NCBI GenBank assembly: GCA_002727195.1
Contig: PBWH01000005.1
Coordinates: 300,566 to 364,565 of the forward strand
DNA: 64,000 nucleotides
DNA from: Gemmatimonadota bacterium
Lineage (GTDB): Bacteria; Latescibacterota; UBA2968
Direction: 5' to 3'
In this document: positions 43,700-54,256 of the stretch, one piece after another
Layout of the letters: each line of letters begins with the position of its first letter
Position numbering within the stretch: the first letter of the stretch is position 1
The notes under the pieces: model-generated
Told to the model about the DNA's origin: nothing
The model's input: the letters and a program-made list of their open reading frames with translations, nothing else
Database searches by the model: none
Translations under genes and position numbers: made by a program

Positions 43700-44390
43700 A
43701 CGACCAATCCGCTTACCGTGTTCGCGTAGAGTGGGGAGCGGCAGGTGTCGAAGTCTTCGCACCCATCAGTGACACCATCGTCATCGTGGATGTCGTCGTC
43801 AGTCACCGGGCGGCCGCACTCCCCTAAGGATGGAAGACGGAGCAGGCAGAGACATTCGCGAAACGTCACAACGCGATCCTCGTCGGCCGACGTGGGCAAG
43901 CGGAACTGTGTCTCTCGCCACCCTCCTTATCTGCTCTCGAATCCTGTGCAAGAGTCGTCCTGCCCTCACCGAACGGATCGACGCTCACCCTTCTCGCCGC
44001 CGATCACACGCGCACACTGGCTGGCCTTCTGCGCAACCGTACCGCCGTCGCCGACTATCTCAACAAAGTCGACGGAACGGTGACCGTGACCATCTGCGGG
44101 GAACGATGGCCTGAGAACAATCTGCGTCCCGCCATCGAAGACCAGTTGGGAGCAGGCACGATCGTCCAGGCGCTTACAGCATCGAACTCACCAGAAGCGC
44201 AAGCCGCCGAAGCCGTCTTCTCCTAGGAGCAATCCACGGGTCTTCTCGACACGATGAATGCCTGCGCATCCGGCAGAGAACTAATCGAAAAGGGCTACGC
44301 CCAAGACCTCGCCTGGTCTGCCGACCTCGACACGAGCACAGTTGTACCGGGTTTCAGGGAAGACGCCTACGTAAACGCTGTGACATAAGC
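43700..44390 (+). pseudogene. 2-phosphosulfolactate phosphatase (ComB)-like gene, in-frame TAA and TAG plus frameshifts
   Basis: RVEWGAAGVEVFAPISDTIVIVDVVVSHRAAALP*GWKTEQ...VVLPSPNGSTLTLLAADHTRTLAGLLRNRTAVADYLNKVDGTVTVTICGERWPENNLRPAIEDQLGAGTIVQAL. Confidence 0.65.
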
Positions 44391-44591
44391 AGGAAGTCCG
44401 TTTGGGTCTACGACCCCAAAGCTGCGTTCCGAGCTTGTCGAGGGAGGATCGCATCAGCAGCCCGGGGTTACCGATCGCCGAAGGCGGAGGAACCCACGGT
44501 ACAAACGTGTGGCTATCAGCAGCCCGAGCCGTATTCACAAGAATTCGGTATAGCCCACTCGGGCAAATAGAGATCAGGATCCAGGCCCCAT

Positions 44592-45367
44592 ATGACAAAC
44601 CTCACCGAAAACCAACTCGCCGAATTCGAACAGAACGGCTTCCTATCGCTCGAGGCGATCACGACCCGGAAAAGATCGAATGGCTCTGCGAGGTCTACGA
44701 CCGCCTGTTCACCGACCGCCTCGGCTGGGAAGAAGGCAGTCAGTTCGACCTGGCCGGGACAGACGACGACAACGAAGCCGCCCTCCCTCAGATGCTCGGC
44801 CCCAGCGGATACGTCCCCGAACTGCTTGAGTCGACCTATCGCAAGAACGCCGCCGCTATCGCCCGGCAGATTTTCGGGGACGGGATGACCGATCGCGTCG
44901 GCGAGCATATGATCTACAAACCCGCCGGCCGCGGAGCCGCCACCCCGTGGCATCAGGACCAGGCCTACCACGATCCAACACTGGCTTACAAGGGGGTCAA
45001 CTTCTGGATGTCCCTGGACGGTGCGACAGTCGATTCAGGCTGCTTACAATTCGTTCCCGGCTCGCACAAGATGGACGTCCTCTCCCACCACAGCATCAAC
45101 CACGATCCACGCATCCACGGCCTGGAAGTAGACGACCCGGATCAGTGGGCAGACAAAGCCGTACCGTGTCCCCTACCAGTGGGCGGAGCGACCATCCACG
45201 CCTGCTACCTGCTCCACTGCGCCGAACCCAATATCTCCGACCGACCCCATCGGGCGTATACCCTCACTTTCCGCTGCGAGCTAACGCTCCGCGACGTCCC
45301 CATCGATAACTACTGGCGCCGCGAACAGAACACCGCCCGTCAACAGCGCGCCGACAACCACCCCTGA
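44592..45367 (+). pseudogene. PhyH-family dioxygenase 4, frameshift near 44665
   Basis: MTNLTENQLAEFEQNGFLSLEAIT in frame 1, then DPEKIEWLCEVYDRLFTDRLGWEEG...PWHQDQAYHDPTLAYKGVNFWMSLDGATVDSGCLQFVPGSHK in the frame of ORF 44402-45367. Confidence 0.85.
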
Positions 45368-45570
45368 CGCCCCAATGGCACGTGGAAAGTGGACAAACGC
45401 ACTGTGATAGCGGATACTGGTAACGGCCCAAGCGGGCTTACCAGAAACAGGGCTTCGACACACACGAGTATGTGCTCGGCACCATCCCGCTCCCGGCCTT
45501 CTGGTTTCACCACCAAGCACAGACTGCTAGTCGAGAAAATCTGCCAGGTTTACGAGAATTTTTTGCGGCA

Positions 45571-45619
45571 CCCTTTCGTGTCTTTTCGTATATGGAGCCT
45601 GCCCCTGCGAAGGCAAGGG
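45571..45619 (+). repeat. Dispersed intergenic repeat copy A (related to 55307-55353)
   Basis: cctttcgtgtcttttcgtatatggagcctgcccctgcgaaggcaaggg. Confidence 0.6.
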
Positions 45620-45664
45620 TGGTCTTCTTCTGGTGTTCGAGAAGGGCCATTCCAAGGAGAATCA

Positions 45665-46250
45665 CGTGCCCAGAATCTTCAGCTTTGGCGCCAGCACAGC
45701 GCAGGGATCCAAGGACGACGAAGGCGGATTTATTGCCCGCATTGGGAAGCGTCTGCAGCAGGAAGGGTTGGGACACGCCGAGAATTACGGCATTGGTGGA
45801 CATTCGACCGACGATATGCTCCCTCGTCTGCCGGACCTGCCGATTCATGACAACTCGGATATCGCGATCGTGACGCTGGGCATAAACGATGTACCCCGCG
45901 CCCCAGATCCCCGACCAGACAGACGCGTCCCCCTCGATCGTCACGACGCCAATGTCCACACGATCGTGGAGAACCTGAAAGGCCGCTGTCGCGTCCTTTA
46001 CGTCACGCAGTATCCCGTGAACTACGACCAGCGAGGCCTGGATAAACAGCTGGTCGAGTCTTACGTCAACGTCGGTCGTCAGGTCGCCCACGAAGTCGGC
46101 GTCGAAATCCTCGACATCCACCCAGAGATCGATGACGCGAAGTATGCCGCCTTCATCCACGAGGACGGAATGCACTTCAACTCCGACGGTCACGCCTACA
46201 TCGCCGACCGCATCTGGGACCATCTGACCGCATCGGGACATTTCGACTGA
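45665..46250 (+). CDS. SGNH/GDSL-family hydrolase
   Basis: FSFGASTAQG (GDSL-like block), NYGIGGHSTDDML, TLGINDV, EDGMHFNSDGHAYIA; GTG start proposed within ORF 45633-46250. Confidence 0.85.
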
Positions 46251-46337
46251 ACGACTCCCGTCAGCCCTATTCACCTGAGAGTTTGCGCCGGAACCCGAAG
46301 GGTTGCCGCAAACTCGTCAGCAACGTGGAGAGTTGCC

Positions 46338-47009
46338 GTGCACACCTCTGACTTCAGAAGTACGGATTTCAGTATCGAGGACGGCGATCACACCGTTCTC
46401 CACGCAGATTACTTCGTGTCTTTCAGTATCACCGACCGTGTCGGCATCGTAATCGATCACCGGTTCCAATCCCTGGACGCGGCCACCATCCTGATCGCCC
46501 ACGTCACCGCATTCTACGACCGTTGCCGGTCCACCGCCGACGAGTTCTTCGCCTACCCGGATTTCTTCGCCTTCCAACGGTGTGACCCACTGGACCGATG
46601 CGACTGGTTCGACATCTGGCCTGAAGAGAAGAACGTCGTGCTCAGCAACGACCCGTGGGAAACGCTATCCACCATCGTGAGCCGTGGCGTTAACATCCTG
46701 CTCGTCCCGGACGCAGAGCGGGCCGAACCGCCCGATCCGGAAGAAAATCGACATCGCGCCACGCTGGCCAGCCTCAAGCGCAACCTACGAACGTGCTATG
46801 CGTATGGAGCGGACGGAGACCTGTCGGTCAGCTGTACGAACGAGAGCCTGAAGAAGTGGGGATTTCGTGTGGTAGAGACAGATCCTGAGGGTGAAGCGGC
46901 GAAGAAATGGGAAGCGGCCTGGGAAAGTGGGACGCTCACCCAGGCCTGTAGACGAATCGATCGCGCTGAAGCAATCGGGGCGATTACCGGTAGGTTGGTC
47001 GTCGCCTGA
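46338..47009 (+). CDS. Hypothetical protein (223 aa)
   Basis: Intact ORF, coding-like composition, no recognised family. Confidence 0.5.
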   Translation: MHTSDFRSTDFSIEDGDHTVLHADYFVSFSITDRVGIVIDHRFQSLDAATILIAHVTAFYDRCRSTADEFFAYPDFFAFQRCDPLDRCDWFDIWPEEKNVVLSNDPWETLSTIVSRGVNILLVPDAERAEPPDPEENRHRATLASLKRNLRTCYAYGADGDLSVSCTNESLKKWGFRVVETDPEGEAAKKWEAAWESGTLTQACRRIDRAEAIGAITGRLVVA

Positions 47010-47035
47010 TCAGCAAATCTGGTGGGACGGCTCTG

Positions 47036-47760
47036 CTAGTGACACTCGGCCTTATCCACCAAGTTGACGAGTCCTTCACCCCACGACAGCCGCTCCGCGT
47101 TTTCCACCAGTAGGTCATACATCCGTTCCTGAACGTTCTCGGCGTCCTGCGCTGCGATATGCGGGGTAAGGATCGCATTCTCCAGCGTCCATAGCTTTTG
47201 GTCGGTAGCGGTTCTATCTCGTAGACATCCAATCCGCATCCGGCGATCGTGCCCCCCTCCACAGCCTCCGCCAGATCGTCGATCCGCGTCGTCATCCCCC
47301 TGCCGATGTTAATGAAGTAGCCGGATGGCTTCATCAACTCGAACAGGCCTCGATTCCACATCCCCTCCGTTTGGGGCGTGTGATGCCCCCGACCCCTACG
47401 ATGAACGCCGTCGCCCGCGAGAGGTCAACGGGGTCGAATTGGCGCGCGTCCTTGTCCCAGCTCGCCTTCCGCTGGACGTCCAGGTAATAAGAGAGTCCAC
47501 GAGAAAGACCGAGGACATACATCATAATGTGCTGACCGATATGATCGCTGAACACGCCTCTCGGATTGCACACCGTGACCGGATGATCGATCAACTCGGG
47601 ATAGTAGTAGCCGGCCGGAGGAGCCGCCTGAGCGCTCTGGATCCACTGCAGCTTGTTCGCGGTCTTCAGGGCCTCCAGTGGTACCACACCATACGCGCCC
47701 TCCGCGTCAGTCAACGCTTCCTTGGCCTCTTCATCGGTGGCTGGGGAGACGACCGTGTAT
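47036..47760 (-). pseudogene. D-2-hydroxyacid dehydrogenase, frameshifted and internally deleted
   Basis: LKTANKLQWIQSAQAAPPAGYYYPELIDHPVTVCNPRGVFSDHIGQHIMMYVLGLSRGL...; GLFELMKPSGYFINIGRGMTTRIDDLAEAVEGGTIAGCGLDVYEIEPLP; LENAILTPHIAAQDAENVQERMYDLLVENAERL; Rossmann core missing. Confidence 0.85.
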
Positions 47761-47949
47761 TCGGGTAGGTCAGCTAATCAGGCGTGGGAGCCACGCGCGT
47801 CTGCGATCGTCGAGCGGCGGCATCAATACGAGTTTTGGCAAGGTGATCGTCCACGTTGAATGTTCGGGGAATCGCGCTACAATCAGGTGCCGGAACGGGT
47901 GAAGGCCAAGCAGGCTTCTTGCCTCACGACCTGACTCGTATGGTGCTAC

Positions 47950-48600
47950 CCTATGCTGCTCAATCCGCACGACGACATCCTCTCCGTCCGGAGATCGTCC
48001 CTCCAGAGTCTGCTCTCGTTCTACGAGCAACATCGAGAGCGATCCCCACGTTTCTACCCGAAACGTGTTCACTTTCTTCGTCGTCCTCAACCTGGCGTGC
48101 ACCTGGGCCGGCCTGTTCACCACGTTCCCTGAGTATCTGCACGATGCTCAGGGCCGGCATTACTTCCTCATTCAGTTTCCCGTCGACCTTCTTGGTGCTG
48201 TCTTTGACAGCCTCTCCTTCTTCATAACGATCGCCATCGTTCGGCGGGCCCTGGTCACACACGCGGGCTGGACCTACGTATCCCATCTGTCACTGGACGG
48301 CGTGATCGCGATTCTGGCGACGTTCTGGGTTCTATTCGTCTTCGTCGTTTAAGGCTGGATAGTACACGCGACCACACCGGGAGAGCCGATGTTCGGTTCG
48401 AAGCCCCTCGATGATCGCCAAGATCGGTATACGATGATGCTCACGGACGCACTGCGGAATCCGTTCGCCAACGTGAGGAACATCTACTTCAGATTGTTGA
48501 TGGGAGTATCGGCCAGCTCGCCGACTTGTGTTTACGTAGGGCTGTTCTTTAGGGTTGTCGTGGTTCGTGTGAACCGGAAGACCCGGGATCCTACGACAGA
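47950..48600 (+). pseudogene. Membrane protein remnant with in-frame TAA
   Basis: ORFs 48065-48352 and 48389-48613 share one frame across TAA 48350-48352; three TM-like segments. Confidence 0.55.
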
Positions 48601-49200
48601 AGGGACTGTCTGAACTGCGGATGGTGGGTTTCCAGGACGTCTCTGAGGCGAGTACGACACCGGAAAAGGCGCGACTTGACGGTGCCGATCGATACACTCC
48701 ATCTGCCCCGGAATCTCCTTATACGACAGATCGTCGATTTCGCGAAATACGAGCACGTCACGCCAGACGGGCGGAAACTCATCGAGCGCGGCGGTCAGCA
48801 TCTGGACCATTTCTGTGTGCTCTACTGCGGCATCCGATCGGGCTGATCCGGCCGTACGCTTGAAAACCCCCTCGATCACCTCCTCGCGACGCCGGGACAT
48901 CGACAGCTGCCAATCCTTCCACCGATTCAGGGCAACCCCATACAGCCACGTATAGAATTGGGAATCACCGCGGAATCGCCCAATCGATTGGTGCACCTTG
49001 AGACTGACATCCTAGAGAAGATCCTGCGACGCTTCACGGTCGATGGTCAGCCGAAAGAGGGTCGCGTAAATACTATCCCGATACCGGCAAAGCAACATCG
49101 AGAATGCGGTTTCATACCCTGATTGAGCCGCCTTTATGAGGCGAATTTCAGGGGATCTGCCGGTATCATGTCGCTCTGAAGGTGAGGAAATATTCAACAA
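48590..49200 (-). pseudogene. ECF-type sigma factor (RpoE-like), in-frame TAG plus frameshift
   Basis: LIKAAQSGYETAFSMLLCRYRDSIYATLFRLTIDREASQDLL*DVSLKVHQSIGRFRGDSQFYTWLYGVALNRWKDW...LDEFPPVWRDVLVFREIDDLSYKEI, then other frame SIGTVKSRLFRCRTRLRDVL. Confidence 0.9.
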
Positions 49201-49290
49201 CCATACTCCACAAAAATAAAGTCAGTTAACACTTACTTATTAGTTGTGGCTCGGCGCATCATTGTCAATGATCCGAATGTACACGCAGAA

Positions 49291-49321
49291 GGGGCGCCAT
49301 CTCCCCCTGAGATGACGCCCC
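49291..49321 (-). terminator. Hairpin downstream of csp gene
   Basis: GGGGCGcCATCTC/GAGATGaCGCCCC, weak T tract. Confidence 0.5.
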
Positions 49322-49349
49322 TCACGTAAGCTTTATTGTAGAGACCGGC

Positions 49350-49556
49350 TCAGCCGCCGAGCTTCACGACATTCGCAGCTTGGAGACCCTTGGGGCCCTC
49401 CTGAATATCGAAGGAAACCGATTCACCCTCGGCCAGTGTCTTGAAGCCCTCGCCCTCGATCGCCGAGAAATGCACGAACACGTCTTCACCACCATCCTGC
49501 TCAATGAAACCAAAGCCTTTGGAATCGTTAAACCATTTCACTTTACCTTCAGGCAC
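49350..49556 (-). CDS. Cold-shock protein (CspA family); GTG start proposed
   Basis: [65 protein letters not shown]. Confidence 0.95.
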   Translation of the reverse strand: MPEGKVKWFNDSKGFGFIEQDGGEDVFVHFSAIEGEGFKTLAEGESVSFDIQEGPKGLQAANVVKLGG

Positions 49557-50064
49557 TAAGTTCACCACCTCTCTAAGTGGAATCCGTGCAAATTCTCGAG
49601 AGCTGAACCAGGCGAGGCCACCAAACCCGACGCTTGCCATGTCCTTCTACTTCTCATCAATTGCACACGGGGGGGATAGGAAATCTTCTATTTAGCAAAA
49701 GATTATCTACTTCGCAATGCACCGTCAACCGAATTCTTCCAGACAAACTTTTCCCGCACAAGACGCGAAATGGTCGACAACCAGCAGCGCCCAATCGGCA
49801 CGAACTCCGCGCTTCTGGCCCTTTGGATCGACCTTGAACGAGATGGACGCTCGTGGCGGCGGCAGCCTCGCCTTACCCGCACAGATAGACGCTCAAGTCA
49901 CCCACCGATCGTCACCCCAGTTGCGCCCTCATCTTATCCGATCAGGTCAAATCACTTCCCCGGCACGTCGGTGCGGTCTGGCCATTGACCGATTCTACCG
50001 ACATCTTACGGATCAGACGAACCGCCCATCTTGTAAATCTTTACGACGCCGAAAGGACCGATCC

Positions 50065-50859
50065 TTGAGCGCGCTAACTGACGAACAGATTCACACCTAC
50101 CACGATCAAGGATTCTTGATTGTCCGAGAGGCCTTCAACCGGTCCCAGATTGACCGTTTCATGAAACACGCGAAGGCGGACCCCCTCCTCGCCCGGGACG
50201 TCAAGCACAACCAGAACTACGATGACGATGACGGGATCGACACCCGGCTTGTGAACCGCCCCCGTTTGGACGACGACATTTACACGGCATTCGGCATCAG
50301 CGAACGGATCGCGGGACGGTGCGCGGCGCTCTACGACGACCGGATGCGTCACTTCTATCACCTGAACATGCAGAAGGAACCGAACACGGGTGGCTGGCAA
50401 TACCATCAAGACTACGGATACCACTACAAGGAGTTCCTGTATCCAAAATTCGTCAGTGTGATGCTCGCCCTCGATCCTGCCACCAAGAAGAACGGCTGTC
50501 TGCGTGTCGTGCCCGGTTCCAACAAATTGGGTCGCCTCGAGCACCTCCAATCGGGGTCTCAGCTGATCACCGACCCTGAACGTCTGGCCCTCGTCCTGAA
50601 AGAAATGGACGAGGTCCACTGCGAGCTCGAACCGGGCGACGCGATGTTCTTCGACGGCAACATCCTGCACGCGTCGGCGCCGAATGTGAGTGACAGGCCT
50701 CGCTGGTCGATGATCTATGCCTACGTTCCCGCGTCTAATCCCTGCGTACTCGACCCGCTCCCTGAGCCAATGCTGGACGACCCGATCGAAACTCTGGATG
50801 ACGCGGCCGTCGACGCGATCGCAGACCGTCACTGGGCAAGCATTCAACAAGCGTGCTGA
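50065..50859 (+). CDS. Phytanoyl-CoA dioxygenase (PhyH) family protein 5 (TTG start proposed)
   Basis: LTDEQIHTYHDQGFLIVREAFNRSQIDRF; QYHQDYGYHY (HxD); NGCLRVVPGSNKLG; DGNILHASAPNVSDRPRW. Confidence 0.88.
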   Translation: MSALTDEQIHTYHDQGFLIVREAFNRSQIDRFMKHAKADPLLARDVKHNQNYDDDDGIDTRLVNRPRLDDDIYTAFGISERIAGRCAALYDDRMRHFYHLNMQKEPNTGGWQYHQDYGYHYKEFLYPKFVSVMLALDPATKKNGCLRVVPGSNKLGRLEHLQSGSQLITDPERLALVLKEMDEVHCELEPGDAMFFDGNILHASAPNVSDRPRWSMIYAYVPASNPCVLDPLPEPMLDDPIETLDDAAVDAIADRHWASIQQAC

Positions 50860-51198
50860 TGGCGAGAGCGCCCGTCAACGCACTGGTCTTGCCGTATCGG
50901 GTGACCGGTGAGCAAATCGAGTTTGCGGTCTTAAACCGTGCGGACAGCGTTCGGAGCCTGAAGGAAGATTTCTGGCAGAGCATCAGTGTTCAAAGACACC
51001 GGTTGGGGGCCTGATGTCTATGTCGTGCGAGAATTTGCCTTCGGTGTGGACGTCGGCGATCACGAGATTTTGCTGGCCGAGGAACATGTTGAATTCGGAT
51101 GGCTGGCCTTCGACAAAGCAGAGGCCATCCTGATGCATCAGAGCAACAGAGTGGCCCTGGGCGAACTCCAACTAAGCATCCGGCGCCAAGACCTGTAG
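50859..51198 (+). pseudogene. Nudix-family protein with the Nudix box deleted
   Basis: MARAPVNALVLPYRVTGEQIEFAVLNRADSVRSLKEDFWQSI, then other frame DVYVVREFAFGVDVGDHEILLAEEHVEFGWLAFDKAEAILMHQSNRVALGELQLSIRRQDL; no GX5EX7REUXEEXGU motif between. Confidence 0.7.
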
Positions 51199-51213
51199 TG
51201 AAGGGAGGTTCAC

Positions 51214-52116
51214 GTGTACAGATCCGCACTTGATCACTTGATGACCGACGAGGAACGCGATCACTTCGAGACGCGTGGCTTTCTCCCTGTCGAGAACGCG
51301 CTGACGTCCGAGGAGGTCGACGCCCTCCTTGGTGAGGTTGATCGGCTGCACCGGGAAGCGCGAGACGCTGGCGACAAGCGGGCAACCAAAGATGGCGCCT
51401 GGGGCAAGGCGGACATCGTGGGTCTCTCGGAGCCGTTCACGAACCTATCAGATAACCCTCGCGTTCTGCCGAAGGTCTGGGGTACGATGGGCTGGAACAT
51501 CATGCTCTACCATACCCACCTACACGTGAAGCCTCCGGCACCCGATGCCGAGGAAGGCGAGGGCTGGATGGAGTTCCATCAGGACAGCGGTCGCGTCAAT
51601 CTGGAAATGCGGACGTTCCCTCAAGCGCGGATCTCACTGAAAGTTGCCTACTTCCTGACCGATGTATCCGAACCCGGTCGCGGAAACTTCTACATCCTTC
51701 CCGGCAGCCACATCTCCGACACCATCCCGATCTCATCGGAAATCGGCCGTGACCCCGCAGAGGCCAGATCGGAAGGCATCCCGGAGGGGGCGATCCCGGT
51801 TTGCGCCAAACCAGGAACGGCAGTGCTCTTCGACCGACGTCTCTGGCACGGCCGAAGCGCCAACCGGTCAACACTGACCCGCAAAGCGCTCTTCTATGGC
51901 TACAGTTACCGGTGGATTCAGCCAAAGGATGCGATGACGGTCGAACACCTGCTTGAGGATGCCGATCCCGTTCGCCGGCAGATGCTGGGTTCGGTCGTCA
52001 ACAACAATGGTCGCTATGTCCCCGTTGACGAGGATGTACCGCTTCGCGGCTGGCTGATCGAACACCTGGGCGAAGAAGCCGTCGCAGAAATGGATGAGCG
52101 GGCCCTTGTCCTCTAG
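51214..52116 (+). CDS. Phytanoyl-CoA dioxygenase (PhyH) family protein 6
   Basis: LMTDEERDHFETRGFLPVENALTSEEVDALL; EFHQDSGRVN (HxD); GRGNFYILPGSHISD; FDRRLWHGRSANRS. Confidence 0.9.
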   Translation: MYRSALDHLMTDEERDHFETRGFLPVENALTSEEVDALLGEVDRLHREARDAGDKRATKDGAWGKADIVGLSEPFTNLSDNPRVLPKVWGTMGWNIMLYHTHLHVKPPAPDAEEGEGWMEFHQDSGRVNLEMRTFPQARISLKVAYFLTDVSEPGRGNFYILPGSHISDTIPISSEIGRDPAEARSEGIPEGAIPVCAKPGTAVLFDRRLWHGRSANRSTLTRKALFYGYSYRWIQPKDAMTVEHLLEDADPVRRQMLGSVVNNNGRYVPVDEDVPLRGWLIEHLGEEAVAEMDERALVL

Positions 52117-52480
52117 TCAGTGCGTCTACATGCTGCGCCACGCCGTATCCGAATGTGGAACCACTGCGTTCCGCGTCGACGACGACTTGACAGAGGAGCT
52201 ACGGCGTCCGATCGAGGCAGCCTGATTCGGCAGTTGTACAGATACCCGAACCTGGCTCGACTTTACCACGCTGACGAAGGCTGGATCTAACACTGAACCT
52301 CGATTACCTCAGGTGATCCGTCCCGAGGTCATCGAGCGGAAGCAGCCCATCCGTATCTGCAGAACCGACCTGAGGTGCAAGACGATCCGTCACGCCGAGG
52401 TTATCCCTGTTCATCCTGTGTTCATCTAGCCGCGCCAACGGCGCGACGGGTGACCGCTCTTTGCTTTTCACTACTTAAAC

Positions 52481-53341
52481 ATGCGCCTCGGCCTCAACAC
52501 GCTGATTCGAGACCCGGACGATCAGACGCAATGGATTCCCATCGAAACCATGATCGACCTGGCCATCGAACTCGGCCTCGACCTGATCGATGTCCAACTG
52601 GATCGTGGCTTGCGAAGCCTGGATGACGCATACCTTCGATCCATCCGCGAGCGGTGCACTAGCAGTGGACTCGACATCGGCTATGCTGGAGTCGGCCACG
52701 GGTTCGTGGGCGTGCGCGAGCACGATGCGACGATCACGGCAGACGCGCTGGCCGCTGACGAATGGGAAGATCGAGTCAGCTAAGTCGAACAAGGGATGGA
52801 TGCCGCTATCACGCTGGGCGCTCCGCTGGTCCGGCTGTTCGCGGGAGCCATTCCGGAACAGACGCCAGACCATGACAGCATCTGGGTCGCAGCGGTGTCA
52901 GCGTTCCACCGAGTCACCACCTACGCCGACAATCGCGGCGTCCGAATCGGCCTCCACAATCACCCTCCCGCAGTCGCCCCCACAGGTGAAGACATCCTTC
53001 GGCTGATCCGCGACATCGACCAGCCAAACGTCACGGTCATCATGGATACGGGCCAGTGGCACGGATCCCCTGGCACCAATCTGCAAGGCACATCGGATCC
53101 CGAGGTCGACTTCTACGCCTACATGGCCCAGGTCGCTCCACAAACCTCATACGTTCGGGCCAAGATTTACCGGATCGATTCTGGGATGGAGGAGTGGCTG
53201 GACTACCCGCGGATTGTCGGGATTCTGAAGGCCGCCCAATATGACGGCCCCATCTCCATCGTCTATGAAGACCGCAACAACCAGTCCGCTTACCCCGAGG
53301 CCCTCCACCTGGCCGTCAACCATCTCCGCGCCCTACTTTGA
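52481..53341 (+). pseudogene. Sugar phosphate isomerase/epimerase (xylose-isomerase-like TIM barrel), in-frame TAA (52781-52783)
   Basis: MRLGLNTLIRDPDD...IELGLDLIDVQLDRGLRSLDDAYLRSIRERCTSSGLDIGYAGVGHGFV...WEDRVS*VEQGMDAAITLGAPLVRLFAGAIPE...NRGVRIGLHNHPPAVAPTGEDILRLI...VIMDTGQWHG; both ORFs in one frame. Confidence 0.88.
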
Positions 53342-53455
53342 CGTCGGCCTCCGATCGATCCGTCTCCAGGGCGCTTGATCATCGCATCAGCATTCCCGTA
53401 ATTGCTTTCGATCACCGGGTAACCCGTCCGCTCTTCATTTTCCATTGGTCTCCCA

Positions 53456-54044
53456 TGCCGCTCGTTTCTCCACTACCCATAGAAAGCAATCCTCAAGTCG
53501 CCAAACTCGCCGGGTTCTTCAACGAGACCCTCGGCTACTCCCCCAACAGCGTCCTGACCACGATGCGCCGCCCGCAGATCGCAAAAGCCTTCATCGAACT
53601 GAACTCATGGAAAACAATGGACGGGTGACGAGCGCGCTAAAGCGACTCGTCGATTACGTCGCGAGCAACGCTGCGGGTTGCCGATACTGTCAGGCGCACA
53701 CCATTCGCGCCGCTGAGCGATACGGGGCAGAGCAGGAGCAACTCGAGAATATCTGGGAGTACGAGACACATTCGGCGTTCAGCGAAGCCGAACGCGCCGC
53801 CCTCGATCTCGCGAGAGCTGCATCGCTCATCCCGAATGCTGTCGACGAGCAACTCCAGTCGCGAGTGCGAACTCACTGGACCTACGAAGAGATCCTCGAG
53901 ATCCTGGGTGTGATCAGCCTGTTCGGTTACCTCAATCGCTGGAACGACAGCACGGGGACAACGCTCAAACCTGACGGTGAAGCATCAGGAGACCGGTGGC
54001 TTTCCGATCGCGGTTGGACAGGTGGCAAGCACCTGGAGTCCTGA
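53456..54044 (+). pseudogene. AhpD-like/carboxymuconolactone-decarboxylase-family protein, one frameshift near 53615
   Basis: MPLVSPLPIESNPQVAKLAGFFNETLGYSPNSVLTTMRRPQIAKAFIELN, then other frame GRVTSALKRLVDYVASNAAGCRYCQAHTIRAAERYGAEQEQL. Confidence 0.8.
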
Positions 54045-54095
54045 TATCAGGGAAGCGGCCAAGGGCTTCGGATGATGTTTCCCCGAAAACCAAAC

Positions 54096-54223
54096 GAAGA
54101 CCACGAAATACACGAAAGAGGAACATCACCGTAGAGGTCTCGATGATACCCAGGCTCAGGATTCTCCGTGAGCTCTCGGCTACTGCCCCTTTTCGTGTGT
54201 TTTCGTGTCCTTTTGTGGTCTTC
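54096..54223. repeat. Long imperfect inverted repeat in intergenic DNA
   Basis: Left gaagaccacgaaatacacgaaa (54096-54117); right tttcgtgtccttttgtggtcttc (54201-54223), near-complementary. Confidence 0.65.
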
Positions 54224-54256
54224 TTTCCTTTTCAAGCGGACATATAAGCCCAGCAA

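Noticed and set aside
45400-45560. Short GNAT-like remnant (AYQKQGFDTHEYVLGTIPLPAFWF)
   Set aside because: A single short matching segment without other motifs; insufficient for a feature call.
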